A stretch of 64,000 nt of DNA from Bacteroidales bacterium (GTDB lineage: Bacteria; Bacteroidota; Bacteroidia; Bacteroidales; Lentimicrobiaceae): contig JADJEQ010000010.1 of the NCBI GenBank assembly GCA_016709025.1, positions 177,721 to 241,720 of the forward strand, written 5' to 3'. This document shows, piece after piece, positions 44,311 to 53,559 of this stretch. The notes beneath the pieces were generated by a model, which was not told the DNA's origin, ran no database searches, and saw nothing but the letters and a program-made list of their open reading frames with translations. A program made the position numbers and the translations under genes. How positions within the stretch are numbered: the stretch's first letter is position 1; each line of letters starts with the position of its first letter.

Positions 44311-44318
44311 TACATTTG
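44311..44318 (+). promoter_or_regulatory. -7 element upstream of the lipoprotein gene
   Basis: TACATTTG matches TAnnTTTG 33 bases before the ATG at 44352. An ATTG lies about 22 bases upstream in place of the -33 TTTG. Confidence 0.45.
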
Positions 44319-44351
44319 TTTTGAATATTCCCCAATTTAACCCTCCGAATT

Positions 44352-44777
44352 ATGAAAACCCACCGTCAACTTTTTCAGTTTTGGTTTCTGTTACTTATCC
44401 CGTTTGCAATATCCTGTGTCCCTGAGGATGATTTAGGTCCTGATACCGGCGATCCAAGGGATAAATTCATTGGTTCCTGGTTGTTTAACGAAACACCGGC
44501 TGCCCGTAACATAGATGCTACCTTTACGGTAACCATTTCATACGACGAAGGCAATTCATCCCAGGTAATGCTGCGCAATTTTGCCGGTGCAGGCGGACAA
44601 TACAGTGCTTATGGCATTGTTACCTCAAACCGGATTACAGTTCCTGAACAGGAAATGGCCCCTGGTTTTATGGTTGAAGGTTCGGGTACCATGTCAACAA
44701 CTACCTCTATGGACTGGGAATACACCATTACAGCCGGAGGTGATATGGAAAGCTTCACTGCAACAGCAACCAAATAA
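44352..44777 (+). CDS. Small lipoprotein, lipocalin-like
   Basis: The 141-residue product has a lipoprotein signal (QFWFLLLIPFAISC, Cys at about 22) followed by an acidic linker. The remaining 105 residues are beta-rich: DKFIGSWLFNETPA, ATFTVTISYDEGNSSQVMLR, MVEGSGTMSTTTSMDWEYTI. This arrangement (GSW start, then antiparallel strands) is common in lipocalin-like lipoproteins of Bacteroidota. The specific role is unknown. It has its own -7 element and ends at a strong shared terminator with the convergent DUF4296 gene. Confidence 0.75.
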   Translation: MKTHRQLFQFWFLLLIPFAISCVPEDDLGPDTGDPRDKFIGSWLFNETPAARNIDATFTVTISYDEGNSSQVMLRNFAGAGGQYSAYGIVTSNRITVPEQEMAPGFMVEGSGTMSTTTSMDWEYTITAGGDMESFTATATK

Positions 44778-44791
44778 AGGCAATACAATAA

Positions 44792-44834
44792 AAAAGCAAG
44801 CCCCGCTGTGTCTTCAACAGCGGGGCTTGCTTTT
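44792..44834. terminator. Bidirectional terminator between convergent genes
   Basis: A perfect 18-bp stem (aaaagcaagccccgctgt and its complement) with a 7-base loop lies between the ends of the plus-strand lipoprotein gene (44777) and the minus-strand DUF4296 gene (44850). A-run and T-run flanks allow both directions. Confidence 0.9.
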
Positions 44835-44849
44835 CTGTTTTGTCTGAAA

Positions 44850-45338
44850 CTATTTTATCCTGATTTTGGTCTTCACTTTAGCCGGTGTTTTAGCCTTTAG
44901 TGTATCCGGTGATTTGGCCTTTGATGTATCCGGTGTTTTTGACTTTATTGAATCCTGTTTTTTGGAAAGATTGGAAATGCTGTCTTTCCGCCTGGTCAGG
45001 TTTATAATTACCGAATCGGTGATTGCCTGAAAATCTTCCATATCAAGTTGGTAGTATCTCAGGTTTTCATTGAACTGCTCTGGTGTTACCCCATATGATT
45101 GATATAGTGAATCATAGCATTTTGCTGCGAAAAGCTTTACACTGTCGCGCGATATCTTCACCTGTTTGATTTTTAATGCTGCTTCAGTCAGCTCAACATC
45201 AGCCATCAGACGGATCATCTGATCTCGTGGTATTTTATCAAATCCGGCAGCAATCTCCTTCTGCCCGTTGCGGCATCCCGTCAGGTTAACTGCCAGCAAC
45301 AGCGAAATCAGCAGAAATGTTCTTTTTAAGGAGTTCAC
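44850..45338 (-). CDS. DUF4296 domain lipoprotein
   Basis: The 162 residues begin with a lipoprotein signal (FLLISLLLAVNLTGC, Cys 22). The DUF4296 pattern follows: IPRDQMIRLMADVELTEAAL, a segment with SVKLFAAKCYDSLYQSYGVT and FNENLRYYQLD. The last 35 residues form a low-complexity tail of Lys, Ser, Thr and Pro repeats (SKAKSPDTLKAKTPAKVKTK). The family is restricted to Bacteroidota and of unknown function. It starts two bases after the OmpH-like gene, so the two form an operon. Confidence 0.85.
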   Translation of the reverse strand: MNSLKRTFLLISLLLAVNLTGCRNGQKEIAAGFDKIPRDQMIRLMADVELTEAALKIKQVKISRDSVKLFAAKCYDSLYQSYGVTPEQFNENLRYYQLDMEDFQAITDSVIINLTRRKDSISNLSKKQDSIKSKTPDTSKAKSPDTLKAKTPAKVKTKIRIK

Positions 45339-45340
45339 CT

Positions 45341-46033
45341 TTATTTTTTACCGGTCGTAAATTCTTCATTCAGAAGCTTGAGAACATCACGGGTTATATC
45401 CAGTGAATCGTTGGCCGCCAGAATGCTTCCGCCTTTGTTGTATGAAAGGATATAGTCAAAATGCATTTTCTGGTTATAGCGCTCCAGGAAATTATTGAGG
45501 CTATCGATCAGCAATACGTTCAGGTCAAATTCCTGTTTTGAAAGGTCGTTTGAATATTGTTCGCGCAGCTCATAAAGCTTTTGCTGCTCTCCCATAAGCT
45601 GCCCGTATATTTCCTGGGCTGAAGCTTCAGAAATGGTTTTCTTGCTTACCTGTTCCTGGAAATAAGCTGCATCCTTTTCAAAACTGGCCTGTTTTGATTT
45701 GAGTTCGTTTTCGAGACGGGCTGTTTTTGCTTCCAGATCCTTACGCATCGATTTTACCAGATCGTAATGGACAAGAATGCTGTCGCTGTTTACATAAGCT
45801 ACTGTAACGGAACCGCCGGATACTTTCTGAACCAGTGCCATGTTTGTGGGTTCATTTCCACCAGGCTTCAATACCAGGAAATATAAGACAATCAATCCCA
45901 CGAAGAGGACAACATTTGTAACAGTCAGTATCGCATTGTAATTGGTTTTTTTAACCTTTTCCGGTACAATAATTTCCTGCTCTTTCAGAGGCTCAGGCAT
46001 TTCCGCATCCTGATTTATAATTTCATCCTGCAT
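45341..46033 (-). CDS. OmpH/Skp-like protein with N-terminal membrane anchor
   Basis: The 230 residues begin with a short acidic cytoplasmic segment, followed by one transmembrane helix (ILTVTNVVLFVGLIVLYFLV, about residues 35-54). The OmpH domain follows: VTVAYVNSDSILVHYDLVKS, then a long coiled coil (RKDLEAKTARLENELKSKQA, GEQQKLYELREQYSNDLSKQ) and YILSYNKGGSILAANDSLDI. Skp/OmpH proteins are periplasmic chaperones for outer-membrane proteins. The anchor instead of a cleaved signal is common in the Bacteroidota versions. It heads a two-gene operon with the DUF4296 lipoprotein and has a complete promoter overlapping the recQ terminator. Confidence 0.85.
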   Translation of the reverse strand: MQDEIINQDAEMPEPLKEQEIIVPEKVKKTNYNAILTVTNVVLFVGLIVLYFLVLKPGGNEPTNMALVQKVSGGSVTVAYVNSDSILVHYDLVKSMRKDLEAKTARLENELKSKQASFEKDAAYFQEQVSKKTISEASAQEIYGQLMGEQQKLYELREQYSNDLSKQEFDLNVLLIDSLNNFLERYNQKMHFDYILSYNKGGSILAANDSLDITRDVLKLLNEEFTTGKK

Positions 46034-46056
46034 ACCAAGTAATATTTTGTGAGCGG

Positions 46057-46088
46057 CAAAAATAAACTAAAAAACAAGGCCGGGCAAA
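46057..46088 (-). promoter_or_regulatory. Promoter of the ompH-like operon
   Basis: Minus strand: TTTG (46088-46085), 20 bases, TATTTTTG (46064-46057), matching both elements and spacing of the Bacteroidota consensus. The -33 lies in the loop of the recQ terminator hairpin. Confidence 0.65.
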
Positions 46089-46108
46089 AATACCTGAGGC
46101 CTTGTTTT
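46071..46108 (-). terminator. Terminator of recQ
   Basis: aaaacaaggcc and ggccttgtttt form an 11-bp stem with a 16-base loop, followed on the minus strand by a T-run. It lies 75 bases past the recQ stop and overlaps the promoter of the next gene. Confidence 0.75.
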
Positions 46109-46182
46109 ACAATGATCTTTCATTTTATTCTGCTTATCGCGGATAGGATAAATAAGCGCCAAAGTATACTGATTGCGTGGAA

Positions 46183-48381
46183 TCAATTACCCAGATCCGA
46201 CATAAACTTGATGCGCATAAGCCTGACTTCATCTTCCGTGTATTCATCTTCCCCGAGTTCCCTGATTGCATCGTCAATTGAGTCGCTTTCGGCTTCACGG
46301 AAGTAATCATAAATCTCTTCCTGATGATACGGGTCAACATATTCATTTACATAATAATTCAGGTCGAGTTTGGTTCCTGCCGAAACAATGCGTTCAACCT
46401 CGGTGAGCAGCTCGCCGATGGTCATGTTTTTGGCCAGCGCAATATCTTCAAGTGATAATTTACGGTCTATATTCTGAATAATGTAAACTTTCAGTCCTGA
46501 TTTATTAACCACCGATTTAACCACCATATCCATAGGACGGATAATCTCATTCTCCTCCACATAGTTTTTGATCAGTTCGATGAAGGGAGCTCCGTATTTC
46601 TGGGCTTTGCCGGCACCCACACCCGTTATCTGCTTCATCTCATCGAAGGTAATGGGGTATTGAATGGCCATATCTTCGAGCGATGGGTCCTGGAATATAA
46701 CGAACGGGGGCAGGCTTTCCTTACGGGAGATCTCTTTCCGGAGATCTTTCAGCATGGCAAACAGCGTTTTATCGGCCGTACTGGTTTTAGCCCCTCCACC
46801 GGCGAAGAAATCTTCTTCTTCGGTATTTTCGTAATCATGGTCGCGGGTGAGCAATATCGAGAACGGCTTTTTCAGGAATTTCAGCCCTTCGGGCGTAATT
46901 TTCAGGAGGCCATAATTCTCAATATCTTTTACAAGCAGACGTTCTATCAGCATCTGCCTGATAACGGCATTCCAGTATTTATCGTCGTGCTCTATGCCCT
47001 TACCGAAAACCTCAAGCTGATTGTGCTTGAATGACTTGTTGTTGGCCGATAATTTCCCGGTGATCACCCCGATAACATGCTTGGCTTTGAAAAGTTGTTT
47101 GAGGGCAGTGACTGTTTCCAGAACCAGCTCCACTGCTTCCATTCCTTCGAATTTGGTTTTCGGATGCAGGCAATTATCGCAACTGCCGCAGTTATCTTCC
47201 TTATAAACCTCACCAAAATAATGGAGCAACTGCTTACGACGGCAAACTGATGACTCGGCATAGGCAACCGTTTCGAGCAGCAACTGGCTGGCAATCTCCT
47301 GTTCAGCGACCAGCTTGTTTTTATTGAATTTTTCAAGTTTCTGAATGTCATCGTAACTGTAAAATGCAATGCAGTTGCCCTCTCCGTCATCACGCCCCGA
47401 ACGTCCGGTTTCCTGGTAATACCCTTCGAGGCTTTTAGGGATGTCGTGGTGGATTACGTAGCGAACATCCGGTTTGTCGATTCCCATGCCAAAGGCAATG
47501 GTTGCTACAATAACATCAATTTCCTCCATCAGGAACTTATCCTGATTGATGACCCTGGTAGCCGAATCAAGTCCGGCGTGGTATGGAAGGGCTTTAATGC
47601 CGTTCACCTGCAAGGTTTCAGAAAGCTCTTCTACTTTTTTACGGCTCAGACAGTAGACTATTCCTGATTTTCCTGCCTGTGATTTAATGTATTTGATGAT
47701 ATCCTTGATAACATCTTCGCCTTTTGGCCTGACCTCATAATACAGGTTTGGTCTGTTGAATGAGGAAATAAACAGGGTTGAGTCCATCATATTCAGATTC
47801 TTCTGAATATCCTGCTGTACTTTGGGTGTAGCGGTGGCTGTCAGGGCTATGATCGGGACCCTTTTTCCGATGGCTTCTATGATGGGGCGTAACCGGCGGT
47901 ATTCGGGCCTGAAATCATGGCCCCATTCCGAAATACAGTGCGCTTCATCGATGGCAAAGAAGGAAATATCTATTTCTTTAAAAAACTGGACATTTTCATC
48001 CTTCGTAAGCGATTCAGGGGCAACATAAAGCAGTTTGGTTTTGCCACTGGTCAGATCTTTCTTTACATCGGTAATTTCCTGTTTAGAAAGTGATGAATTC
48101 ATGAAATGGGCAATCCCCTGCTCTGCACCGAAATTCCGGATAGCATCCACCTGGTTTTTCATCAAAGCGATCAGAGGGGAAATGATAATGGCAGTGCCGG
48201 GGCTGATGATAGCCGGTAGCTGGTAGCACATTGATTTTCCGCCCCCTGTGGGCATAATAACAAACGTATCCTTACCATCAAGCAGATTCCTGATAATGGC
48301 TTCCTGATTTCCTTTAAAGGAATCAAATCCGAAAATCTTCTTTAATAATTCATTGAGCGAAAAATTTTCCACTTTCTTCAT
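46183..48381 (-). CDS. recQ: ATP-dependent DNA helicase RecQ
   Basis: The 732-residue protein carries the complete RecQ core. Walker A is VIMPTGGGKSMCYQLPA (GKS 48-50), motif II is AIDEAHCISEWGHDFRPEYR (DEAH 145-148), and motif VI is YYQETGRSGRDDGEGNCIAF. A zinc site follows with CRRKQLLHYFGE ... NCGSCDNC, then a winged helix. The HRDC domain lies near residues 560-640 (PFVIFQDPSLEDMAIQYPIT, ITGVGAGKAQKYG). A C-terminal helix-turn-helix extension (LEDIALAKNMTIGELLTEVE) is typical of the long Bacteroidota form. It unwinds DNA 3'-5' in recombination and fork repair. It is divergent from kdsD. Confidence 0.95.
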   Translation of the reverse strand: MKKVENFSLNELLKKIFGFDSFKGNQEAIIRNLLDGKDTFVIMPTGGGKSMCYQLPAIISPGTAIIISPLIALMKNQVDAIRNFGAEQGIAHFMNSSLSKQEITDVKKDLTSGKTKLLYVAPESLTKDENVQFFKEIDISFFAIDEAHCISEWGHDFRPEYRRLRPIIEAIGKRVPIIALTATATPKVQQDIQKNLNMMDSTLFISSFNRPNLYYEVRPKGEDVIKDIIKYIKSQAGKSGIVYCLSRKKVEELSETLQVNGIKALPYHAGLDSATRVINQDKFLMEEIDVIVATIAFGMGIDKPDVRYVIHHDIPKSLEGYYQETGRSGRDDGEGNCIAFYSYDDIQKLEKFNKNKLVAEQEIASQLLLETVAYAESSVCRRKQLLHYFGEVYKEDNCGSCDNCLHPKTKFEGMEAVELVLETVTALKQLFKAKHVIGVITGKLSANNKSFKHNQLEVFGKGIEHDDKYWNAVIRQMLIERLLVKDIENYGLLKITPEGLKFLKKPFSILLTRDHDYENTEEEDFFAGGGAKTSTADKTLFAMLKDLRKEISRKESLPPFVIFQDPSLEDMAIQYPITFDEMKQITGVGAGKAQKYGAPFIELIKNYVEENEIIRPMDMVVKSVVNKSGLKVYIIQNIDRKLSLEDIALAKNMTIGELLTEVERIVSAGTKLDLNYYVNEYVDPYHQEEIYDYFREAESDSIDDAIRELGEDEYTEDEVRLMRIKFMSDLGN

Positions 48382-49135
48382 TTCTGTCTTTTTTTTTGTA
48401 GCTCCCGACCTGGTGGGAAAAAACCAAACTTCAGGAAATTATATATCACCTAGTATTAACAAATTTAATCATTACATACTTACAAATCAACTTTTTTCTT
48501 AATTGATTAAAAAATATTCCACAATTTCAATACACCTCACGATTTCCGACTTTCAGAAACAATTTTTTCAAGGGTTTGTCTGAAAAACAGTTATCTTTTT
48601 TAATGCAGATCAACAACCTGACATATTTTACTACCCTACTAAAGTAGTAACCATCCAGATGAACCATGGTTGAAAGACATACCTGAAAAGGCTCCTTTGG
48701 TAGGCGTAATGCCCAATCTGCTTCTATTTCCCGGACGAAGCAGATGGTTTTTTACCGTTATCCAAAAGGGATACAAATTTCTAAAAAAAATCATTCCATG
48801 CAATCTTCCTGTAATGAGTTTCAATAAACCTTGCTTTTTTATACTTTTTTAAGAAAGTTTCTTTGTCCCAGAGCCTTAATGTGGTGTTAACAAAGCCTGT
48901 TTATTGTTGTATCTTTGCAAACCCTAAAATTATCAGTCCCGGATAAGCTAAGATAATACAAAATTAGCTGAATATGGACTATTTTTTTTGAAAGTATTAA
49001 CAAGAATACTTTATACCACGAAAACAGTCTGACAATGAATTTATTGTGACAGGCTTTCAGGTTTGCATAAAGAATATAGTTCTGATCATCTTCAAAAGAA
49101 AGTTTGCAAGAAGTTGAGGGTGTTAAACGCAACAT
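48382..49135. other. Intergenic region between recQ and kdsD
   Basis: About 750 AT-rich bases between divergent genes. No gene seen; short frames at 48639-48852 have no protein character. A -7 element for each gene is present (48467-48460 minus, CAAATTTA as read on plus; 48910-48917 plus). Confidence 0.5.
48910..48917 (+). promoter_or_regulatory. -7 element upstream of kdsD
   Basis: TATCTTTG followed by CAAA matches TAnnTTTG. No clear -33 TTTG is found at the right spacing. It would give a long leader of about 210 bases. Confidence 0.4.
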
Positions 49136-50098
49136 ATGAAAACAGAAGAAATTAACCCATTAGCCCAACGCATTATTCGTGAAGAAGCTGCTGCCATTGG
49201 TCAGTTGGGAAAATATCTGACCAGTGATTTTGAAAAGAGTGTTGAATTGATCCTGAATTCCAAAGGCCGGGTAATAGTTACCGGGATAGGGAAAAGTGCT
49301 AACATTGCCGCCAAAATTGTAAGCACGTTCAACAGCACAGGGACCCCGGCAATCTTTATGCATGCCGCTGATGCAATACACGGAGACCTTGGAATGATTA
49401 GGCCCGAAGATGTAATTATCTGTCTCTCGAAAAGTGGTGATACGCCCGAAATAAAAGTATTGGTTCCCTTATTGAAGATCATGGGGAACAAACTCATTGC
49501 CCTCGTTGGGAATGTTGATTCTTTTCTTGCCAGGAATGCCGATCTGGTGATTAATTCAACCGTTGACCGGGAAGCCTGCCCGAACAACCTTGCTCCGACA
49601 GCCAGTACTACCGCACAACTGGTAATGGGGGATGCATTGGCCGTGGTTTTGCTCGAATGCCGGGGGTTTACACGCGAAGATTTCGCACGTTATCATCCCG
49701 GAGGCGCACTCGGTAAAAGACTGTATCTCAGGGTTTCTGACATTTTCAGGAACAATGAAAAGCCAGAAGTACAGGTTAACGACGATATGCGATCGGTTAT
49801 CCTTGAAATTTCTTCGAAACGTCTGGGAGCAACCGCGGTACTCGATGGCGAAAAACTTGCAGGAATCATTACCGATGGAGATATCAGGCGAATGCTTCAC
49901 CGCGAAGGGCCGGTTCATTTGCTGAAAGCCGCTGACATAATGACCCGTGACCCACAAACCATCAACGCCGATATTCTTGTTGCCGATGCACTGGATGTGA
50001 TGCGCAAAAACAATATTACCCAGATTCTTGTTTTGGATAATGACCATTATGTTGGGGTTATTCACCTGCATGATATTCTGAAAGAGGGAATTATCTGA
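49136..50098 (+). CDS. kdsD: Arabinose-5-phosphate isomerase (KdsD/KpsF/GutQ family)
   Basis: The 320 residues have an N-terminal SIS sugar-isomerase domain (RVIVTGIGKSANIAAKIVST, GDLGMIRPEDVIICLSKSGD, CPNNLAPTASTTAQLVMGDA, YHPGGALGKRL). Two CBS domains follow at the C-terminus (ISSKRLGATAVLDGEKLAGI and IMTRDPQTINADILVADALD to VGVIHLHDI). This is the standard KdsD layout and length. The enzyme converts ribulose-5-phosphate to arabinose-5-phosphate, the first step to Kdo for the inner core of lipopolysaccharide. It stands next to recQ (divergent) and upstream of genes of envelope type. LptB lies 4 kb downstream. Confidence 0.93.
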   Translation: MKTEEINPLAQRIIREEAAAIGQLGKYLTSDFEKSVELILNSKGRVIVTGIGKSANIAAKIVSTFNSTGTPAIFMHAADAIHGDLGMIRPEDVIICLSKSGDTPEIKVLVPLLKIMGNKLIALVGNVDSFLARNADLVINSTVDREACPNNLAPTASTTAQLVMGDALAVVLLECRGFTREDFARYHPGGALGKRLYLRVSDIFRNNEKPEVQVNDDMRSVILEISSKRLGATAVLDGEKLAGIITDGDIRRMLHREGPVHLLKAADIMTRDPQTINADILVADALDVMRKNNITQILVLDNDHYVGVIHLHDILKEGII

Positions 50099-50227
50099 AA
50101 TAATCCCTTTTACAACAGACTTTACCTGGCCGGCAATTTCTTCCCTCAGGGATCATATTGTCGCTGCCTGTTGTCCGTTCTCGAATGATAAACTGATTTT
50201 AACAATAAGCACAATAATATAGCAACA

Positions 50228-50572
50228 ATGGGGGAAAAAGCCGACGAATTTAACCAGTACAGGCAGAAAATGAACGACCGGCTGCTGGGTGCTGATAACA
50301 ACAAAGTACTCAAACGTATTTTCAATGTTGACACCAACGCTTACCTTGAAGGGGCTCTTCCGGTAAAGACAAAGGAAATGCTTGGGCTCATATCCTCACT
50401 TGTGCTTCGATGCGACGATTGTGTCCGTTATCACCTGATCAGGAGTTACGAAAACGGATTGACTGAAGAGGAACTGTTCGAAATACTTGGTATTGCCAAC
50501 CTGGTTGGCGGCACCATTGTAATTCCCCATACCCGCAGGGCCATTGAATTCTGGGACGATCTGAAACAATAG
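50228..50572 (+). CDS. Carboxymuconolactone decarboxylase / AhpD-like protein
   Basis: The 114-residue protein matches the small CMD/AhpD fold: LPVKTKEMLGLISSLVLRCD, the redox pair C62xxC65 with H69 in RCDDCVRYHLIRSYENGLTE, and EEELFEILGIANLVGGTIVI. In AhpD this Cys pair reduces peroxiredoxin; in other members it serves as a general thiol antioxidant. The reaction in this organism is not known. The start follows kdsD by 130 bases and its stop lies 42 bases before the next gene, so it could share a transcript with either. Confidence 0.88.
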   Translation: MGEKADEFNQYRQKMNDRLLGADNNKVLKRIFNVDTNAYLEGALPVKTKEMLGLISSLVLRCDDCVRYHLIRSYENGLTEEELFEILGIANLVGGTIVIPHTRRAIEFWDDLKQ

Positions 50573-50614
50573 CGTCTTCATATGCTGTCTCTGCTGATTC
50601 CGCTTGTTTAAACT

Positions 50615-53128
50615 ATGAAAAACCCGACAACAAATACTACCTTCTTATACAGAAATCTGCTGATCCCTGCAATTCTTTTATGTTTGCTGGTATTGCCGGC
50701 AATGCATGCCGGCGCCCAGATAACGAAGGTGCGGGGAAAGGTCACCGATGCGACTACCGGCGAGCCAATGCCATTTGTAAATATTTATTTTAAAGGAACC
50801 ACCATTGGCGCTACCAGTGATCTTGAAGGATTTTTTTCCATTGAAACCAAAGCCGGATCTGACACACTGGTAGCCTCATCAATTGGTTATGCGATTGTTA
50901 GTAAAGGGATTATTAAGGGACGTTACCAGGAAGTCAATTTTGCCATGCTTCCCAATCTCATCAATCTGGCCGAGGTGGTGATCAAGCCAGGTGAAAACCC
51001 CGCAGAAATAATCCTTAAAAAAGTGATAGAAAAAAAGCCGGAAAACAACCGGGAAAAGCTCAACTATTATCAATACGAAGCGTATAATAAGTTACAGTTT
51101 GATGCTAACAACCTCTCTGAAAAGTTTATGAACAGGCAAATACTGAAGCCTTTCAAATTCATTTTCGATTATGTCGACACTTCCGCCATCAACGGAAAAA
51201 CCTATTTGCCTGTATTTCTTTCCGAATCTTTATCAGATGTTTTTTACCGCAAAAACCCGGCTTCTTCGCGTGAAGTAATTAAAGCAAACAGGGTTTCTGG
51301 GATCCGTGATGAAAGCATCTCCCAACTGATGGGCGATAAGGTTCAGCAGGTTAATATTTACGACAATTACCTCACCCTATTCTTTAAAAATTTTTTAAGC
51401 CCTGTTGCAAATTTCGGCCTGGTGTCGTACAGGTATTACCTGGTCGACAGCGCCAACATCGACGGGCAATGGTGCTATAAACTGGCTTTTAAACCAAGAA
51501 GAAAGCAGGAGTACACCTTTACCGGCAATATGTGGATACACGATACCACTTTCGCCGTTAAAAGTATTGATATGCGCATTGTGGATGATGCCAACATCAA
51601 TTATATCAACGACCTGGTTCTTCAACAGGAATACAGCCTGGTTGACGGGCAGTACTGGATGCTGTCGAAGGAAAAACTGGTTCTTGACTTCAATGTGATG
51701 GAACGTGATTCAACGAAGTCAGTCGGATTTTATGGTACCAAAACAACGACCTACCGGAATTTTGTCATCAATCAACCAAAGGAAAATGAATTTTACAACA
51801 CGCCGGTTTCGGTGTTGGTTGATAAGGATGCAGCCGATAAAACCGATGAGTTCTGGGACCAGTCGCGACATGAAGATCTGACGCGACGTGAGGAAATGGT
51901 GTATGAAATGGTGGATACCCTTAAAACGTTGCCGGTTTTCAATACCTGGGTAGACATTATACAGATGGTCACCACCGGGTATTATGTAAAAGGGAAAATG
52001 GAATGGGGACCATACATGTCAGTTTACAGTTTCAATCAACTGGAAGGGAGCAGGATAAGAATAGGGGGCCGCACCAGCAACGATTTTAGTAAACGCATTA
52101 TGTTCGACGGTTACCTGGCCTATGGTTTCCTCGATCAACGTTTGAAGTATGGTGGGGGCGTTATGTACATGGTTGACAAGGATCCCCGCAGGGTACTGGG
52201 AGGATCTTTTAAGTATGATGTGGAACAACTGGGGCAGAGCCAGGATGCATTTCGTGAGGATTTCCTGCTGGCTGCATTGTTCCGGAGAAATCCATCGGAT
52301 AAGCTGTCGATGGTTGAAGAATACTCGGCCTATTACGAGCATGAATGGTTCACCGGTTTCTCAAACACCCTCTCGATGACTCAGCGAAGCGTGTGGAACA
52401 CCGGGCGGGCCCCGTTTGCCATGGACTGCGAAACCGGCGATTGTCTTACCCTTTCAGATGTCCTGCTTACCACCGGGTTCACCCTGAAAACCCGTTTTGC
52501 CTATCATGAGAAGTACATCTCCGGTGAATTTGAAAGAGTCAGCCTGGGTGCTAAATACCCGATTCTGGAGTTAAATTATACCTACGGCCCACCCGATGTC
52601 TTTGGCAGCCAGTTTGAATTCCACACATTGCAGTTCGGGATTAAACACTGGTTTAATGTTATGTCACTGGGTTGGTCGAAATATTCAATAGAAACAGGTA
52701 AGATCTGGGGAAATTTGCCTTATCCGCTGCTGAAAATTCATCCTGGTAACGAAAGTTACTGGTTTGATGAATCGGCATTTAACCTGATGAACTATTATGA
52801 ATTTATCAGCGATCAATACTTCAGCTTCTATTATACGCATCATTTTGTTGGTTTCTTTCTGAATAAAGTTCCTCTGATGAGAAAGCTAAAGTGGCGTGAG
52901 GTTGCCCAGGTAAAGGGTGTTATTGGCAAAGTAAGGCAGGACAATCTTAACTATTCTACCTTCCCCGAAGGCACGTATGTCATAGGCAAGCCATATTTCG
53001 AAGCAGGAGTAGGCATTGAGAATATATTCAGATTTTTGCGCGTGGATGCGGTATGGCGGCTTAGTTATCTGGATCATCCTGATATTGCAAAGTTTGGCAT
53101 CCTGGTTTCGATGCGGTTCGATTTCTGA
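50615..53128 (+). CDS. Carboxypeptidase-regulatory-like / DUF5686 outer-membrane protein
   Basis: The 837-residue protein has a long signal sequence (to about residue 36, LLVLPAMHAGAQ). A carboxypeptidase D regulatory-like beta domain follows, about 38-125: KVRGKVTDATTGEPMPFVNI, FKGTTIGATSDLEGFFSIET. The remaining 700 residues are the DUF5686-type region (LKKVIEKKPENNREKLNYYQ, KPRRKQEYTFTGNMWIHDTT, ending in barrel-like strands FGILVSMRFDF). Such proteins are found in the outer membrane of Bacteroidota and resemble TonB-dependent receptor N-termini without the plug. Function is unknown; a transport or assembly role is guessed. It stands last in a run of plus-strand genes. Confidence 0.82.
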   Translation: MKNPTTNTTFLYRNLLIPAILLCLLVLPAMHAGAQITKVRGKVTDATTGEPMPFVNIYFKGTTIGATSDLEGFFSIETKAGSDTLVASSIGYAIVSKGIIKGRYQEVNFAMLPNLINLAEVVIKPGENPAEIILKKVIEKKPENNREKLNYYQYEAYNKLQFDANNLSEKFMNRQILKPFKFIFDYVDTSAINGKTYLPVFLSESLSDVFYRKNPASSREVIKANRVSGIRDESISQLMGDKVQQVNIYDNYLTLFFKNFLSPVANFGLVSYRYYLVDSANIDGQWCYKLAFKPRRKQEYTFTGNMWIHDTTFAVKSIDMRIVDDANINYINDLVLQQEYSLVDGQYWMLSKEKLVLDFNVMERDSTKSVGFYGTKTTTYRNFVINQPKENEFYNTPVSVLVDKDAADKTDEFWDQSRHEDLTRREEMVYEMVDTLKTLPVFNTWVDIIQMVTTGYYVKGKMEWGPYMSVYSFNQLEGSRIRIGGRTSNDFSKRIMFDGYLAYGFLDQRLKYGGGVMYMVDKDPRRVLGGSFKYDVEQLGQSQDAFREDFLLAALFRRNPSDKLSMVEEYSAYYEHEWFTGFSNTLSMTQRSVWNTGRAPFAMDCETGDCLTLSDVLLTTGFTLKTRFAYHEKYISGEFERVSLGAKYPILELNYTYGPPDVFGSQFEFHTLQFGIKHWFNVMSLGWSKYSIETGKIWGNLPYPLLKIHPGNESYWFDESAFNLMNYYEFISDQYFSFYYTHHFVGFFLNKVPLMRKLKWREVAQVKGVIGKVRQDNLNYSTFPEGTYVIGKPYFEAGVGIENIFRFLRVDAVWRLSYLDHPDIAKFGILVSMRFDF

Positions 53129-53222
53129 TTTCGAAATTGAGCGGTTCCGAAAAGGACTCACTCAATCGCTAAGAAATTGTAAGCAATTTAGCTATTGTGT
53201 AAATATTAATTTCATTTTCTAT

Positions 53223-53367
53223 AGGCCCGTCCTTTAGGGCGGGTATAGGAATTAGAAATGGAACCAGGGGCAAAATCCTGAAAAATTTGTAACTTTTTAA
53301 TAAATTTTTCAGGATTTTGTCACGGCCCTTGATATTTTATCCGAAACCCGCCCTAAAGGATGGGCCT
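53223..53367. repeat. Nested inverted-repeat element (REPIN/MITE-like)
   Basis: Outer arms aggcccgtcctttagggcgg (53223-53242, plus gt) and their complement at 53346-53367 match over 22 bases with one difference. Inner arms caaaatcctgaaaaattt (53271-53288) and aaatttttcaggattttg (53302-53319) are a perfect 18-bp stem with a 13-base loop. A degraded outer arm occurs near 55155-55173. No open frame is inside. Confidence 0.8.
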
Positions 53368-53559
53368 GTTCATTGATTTGCGCGATATTTAAACTGCCTC
53401 TTATAGTAATTATAAGGTTATTGCATCCGTTAAATCGCAACACTTTCTAACATAGGGTTTAATTGGGGTTGTTCAGTAATTGATGTGCTGAAGGAAAATT
53501 TACTGTGGATACAACCGAGTTGGAATTAACCTCTCTACTTCGTTGAAAATACCTCCCAA

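Noticed and set aside
48639..48852. Short frames on both strands between recQ and kdsD
   Set aside because: They are mutual shadows with no protein character.
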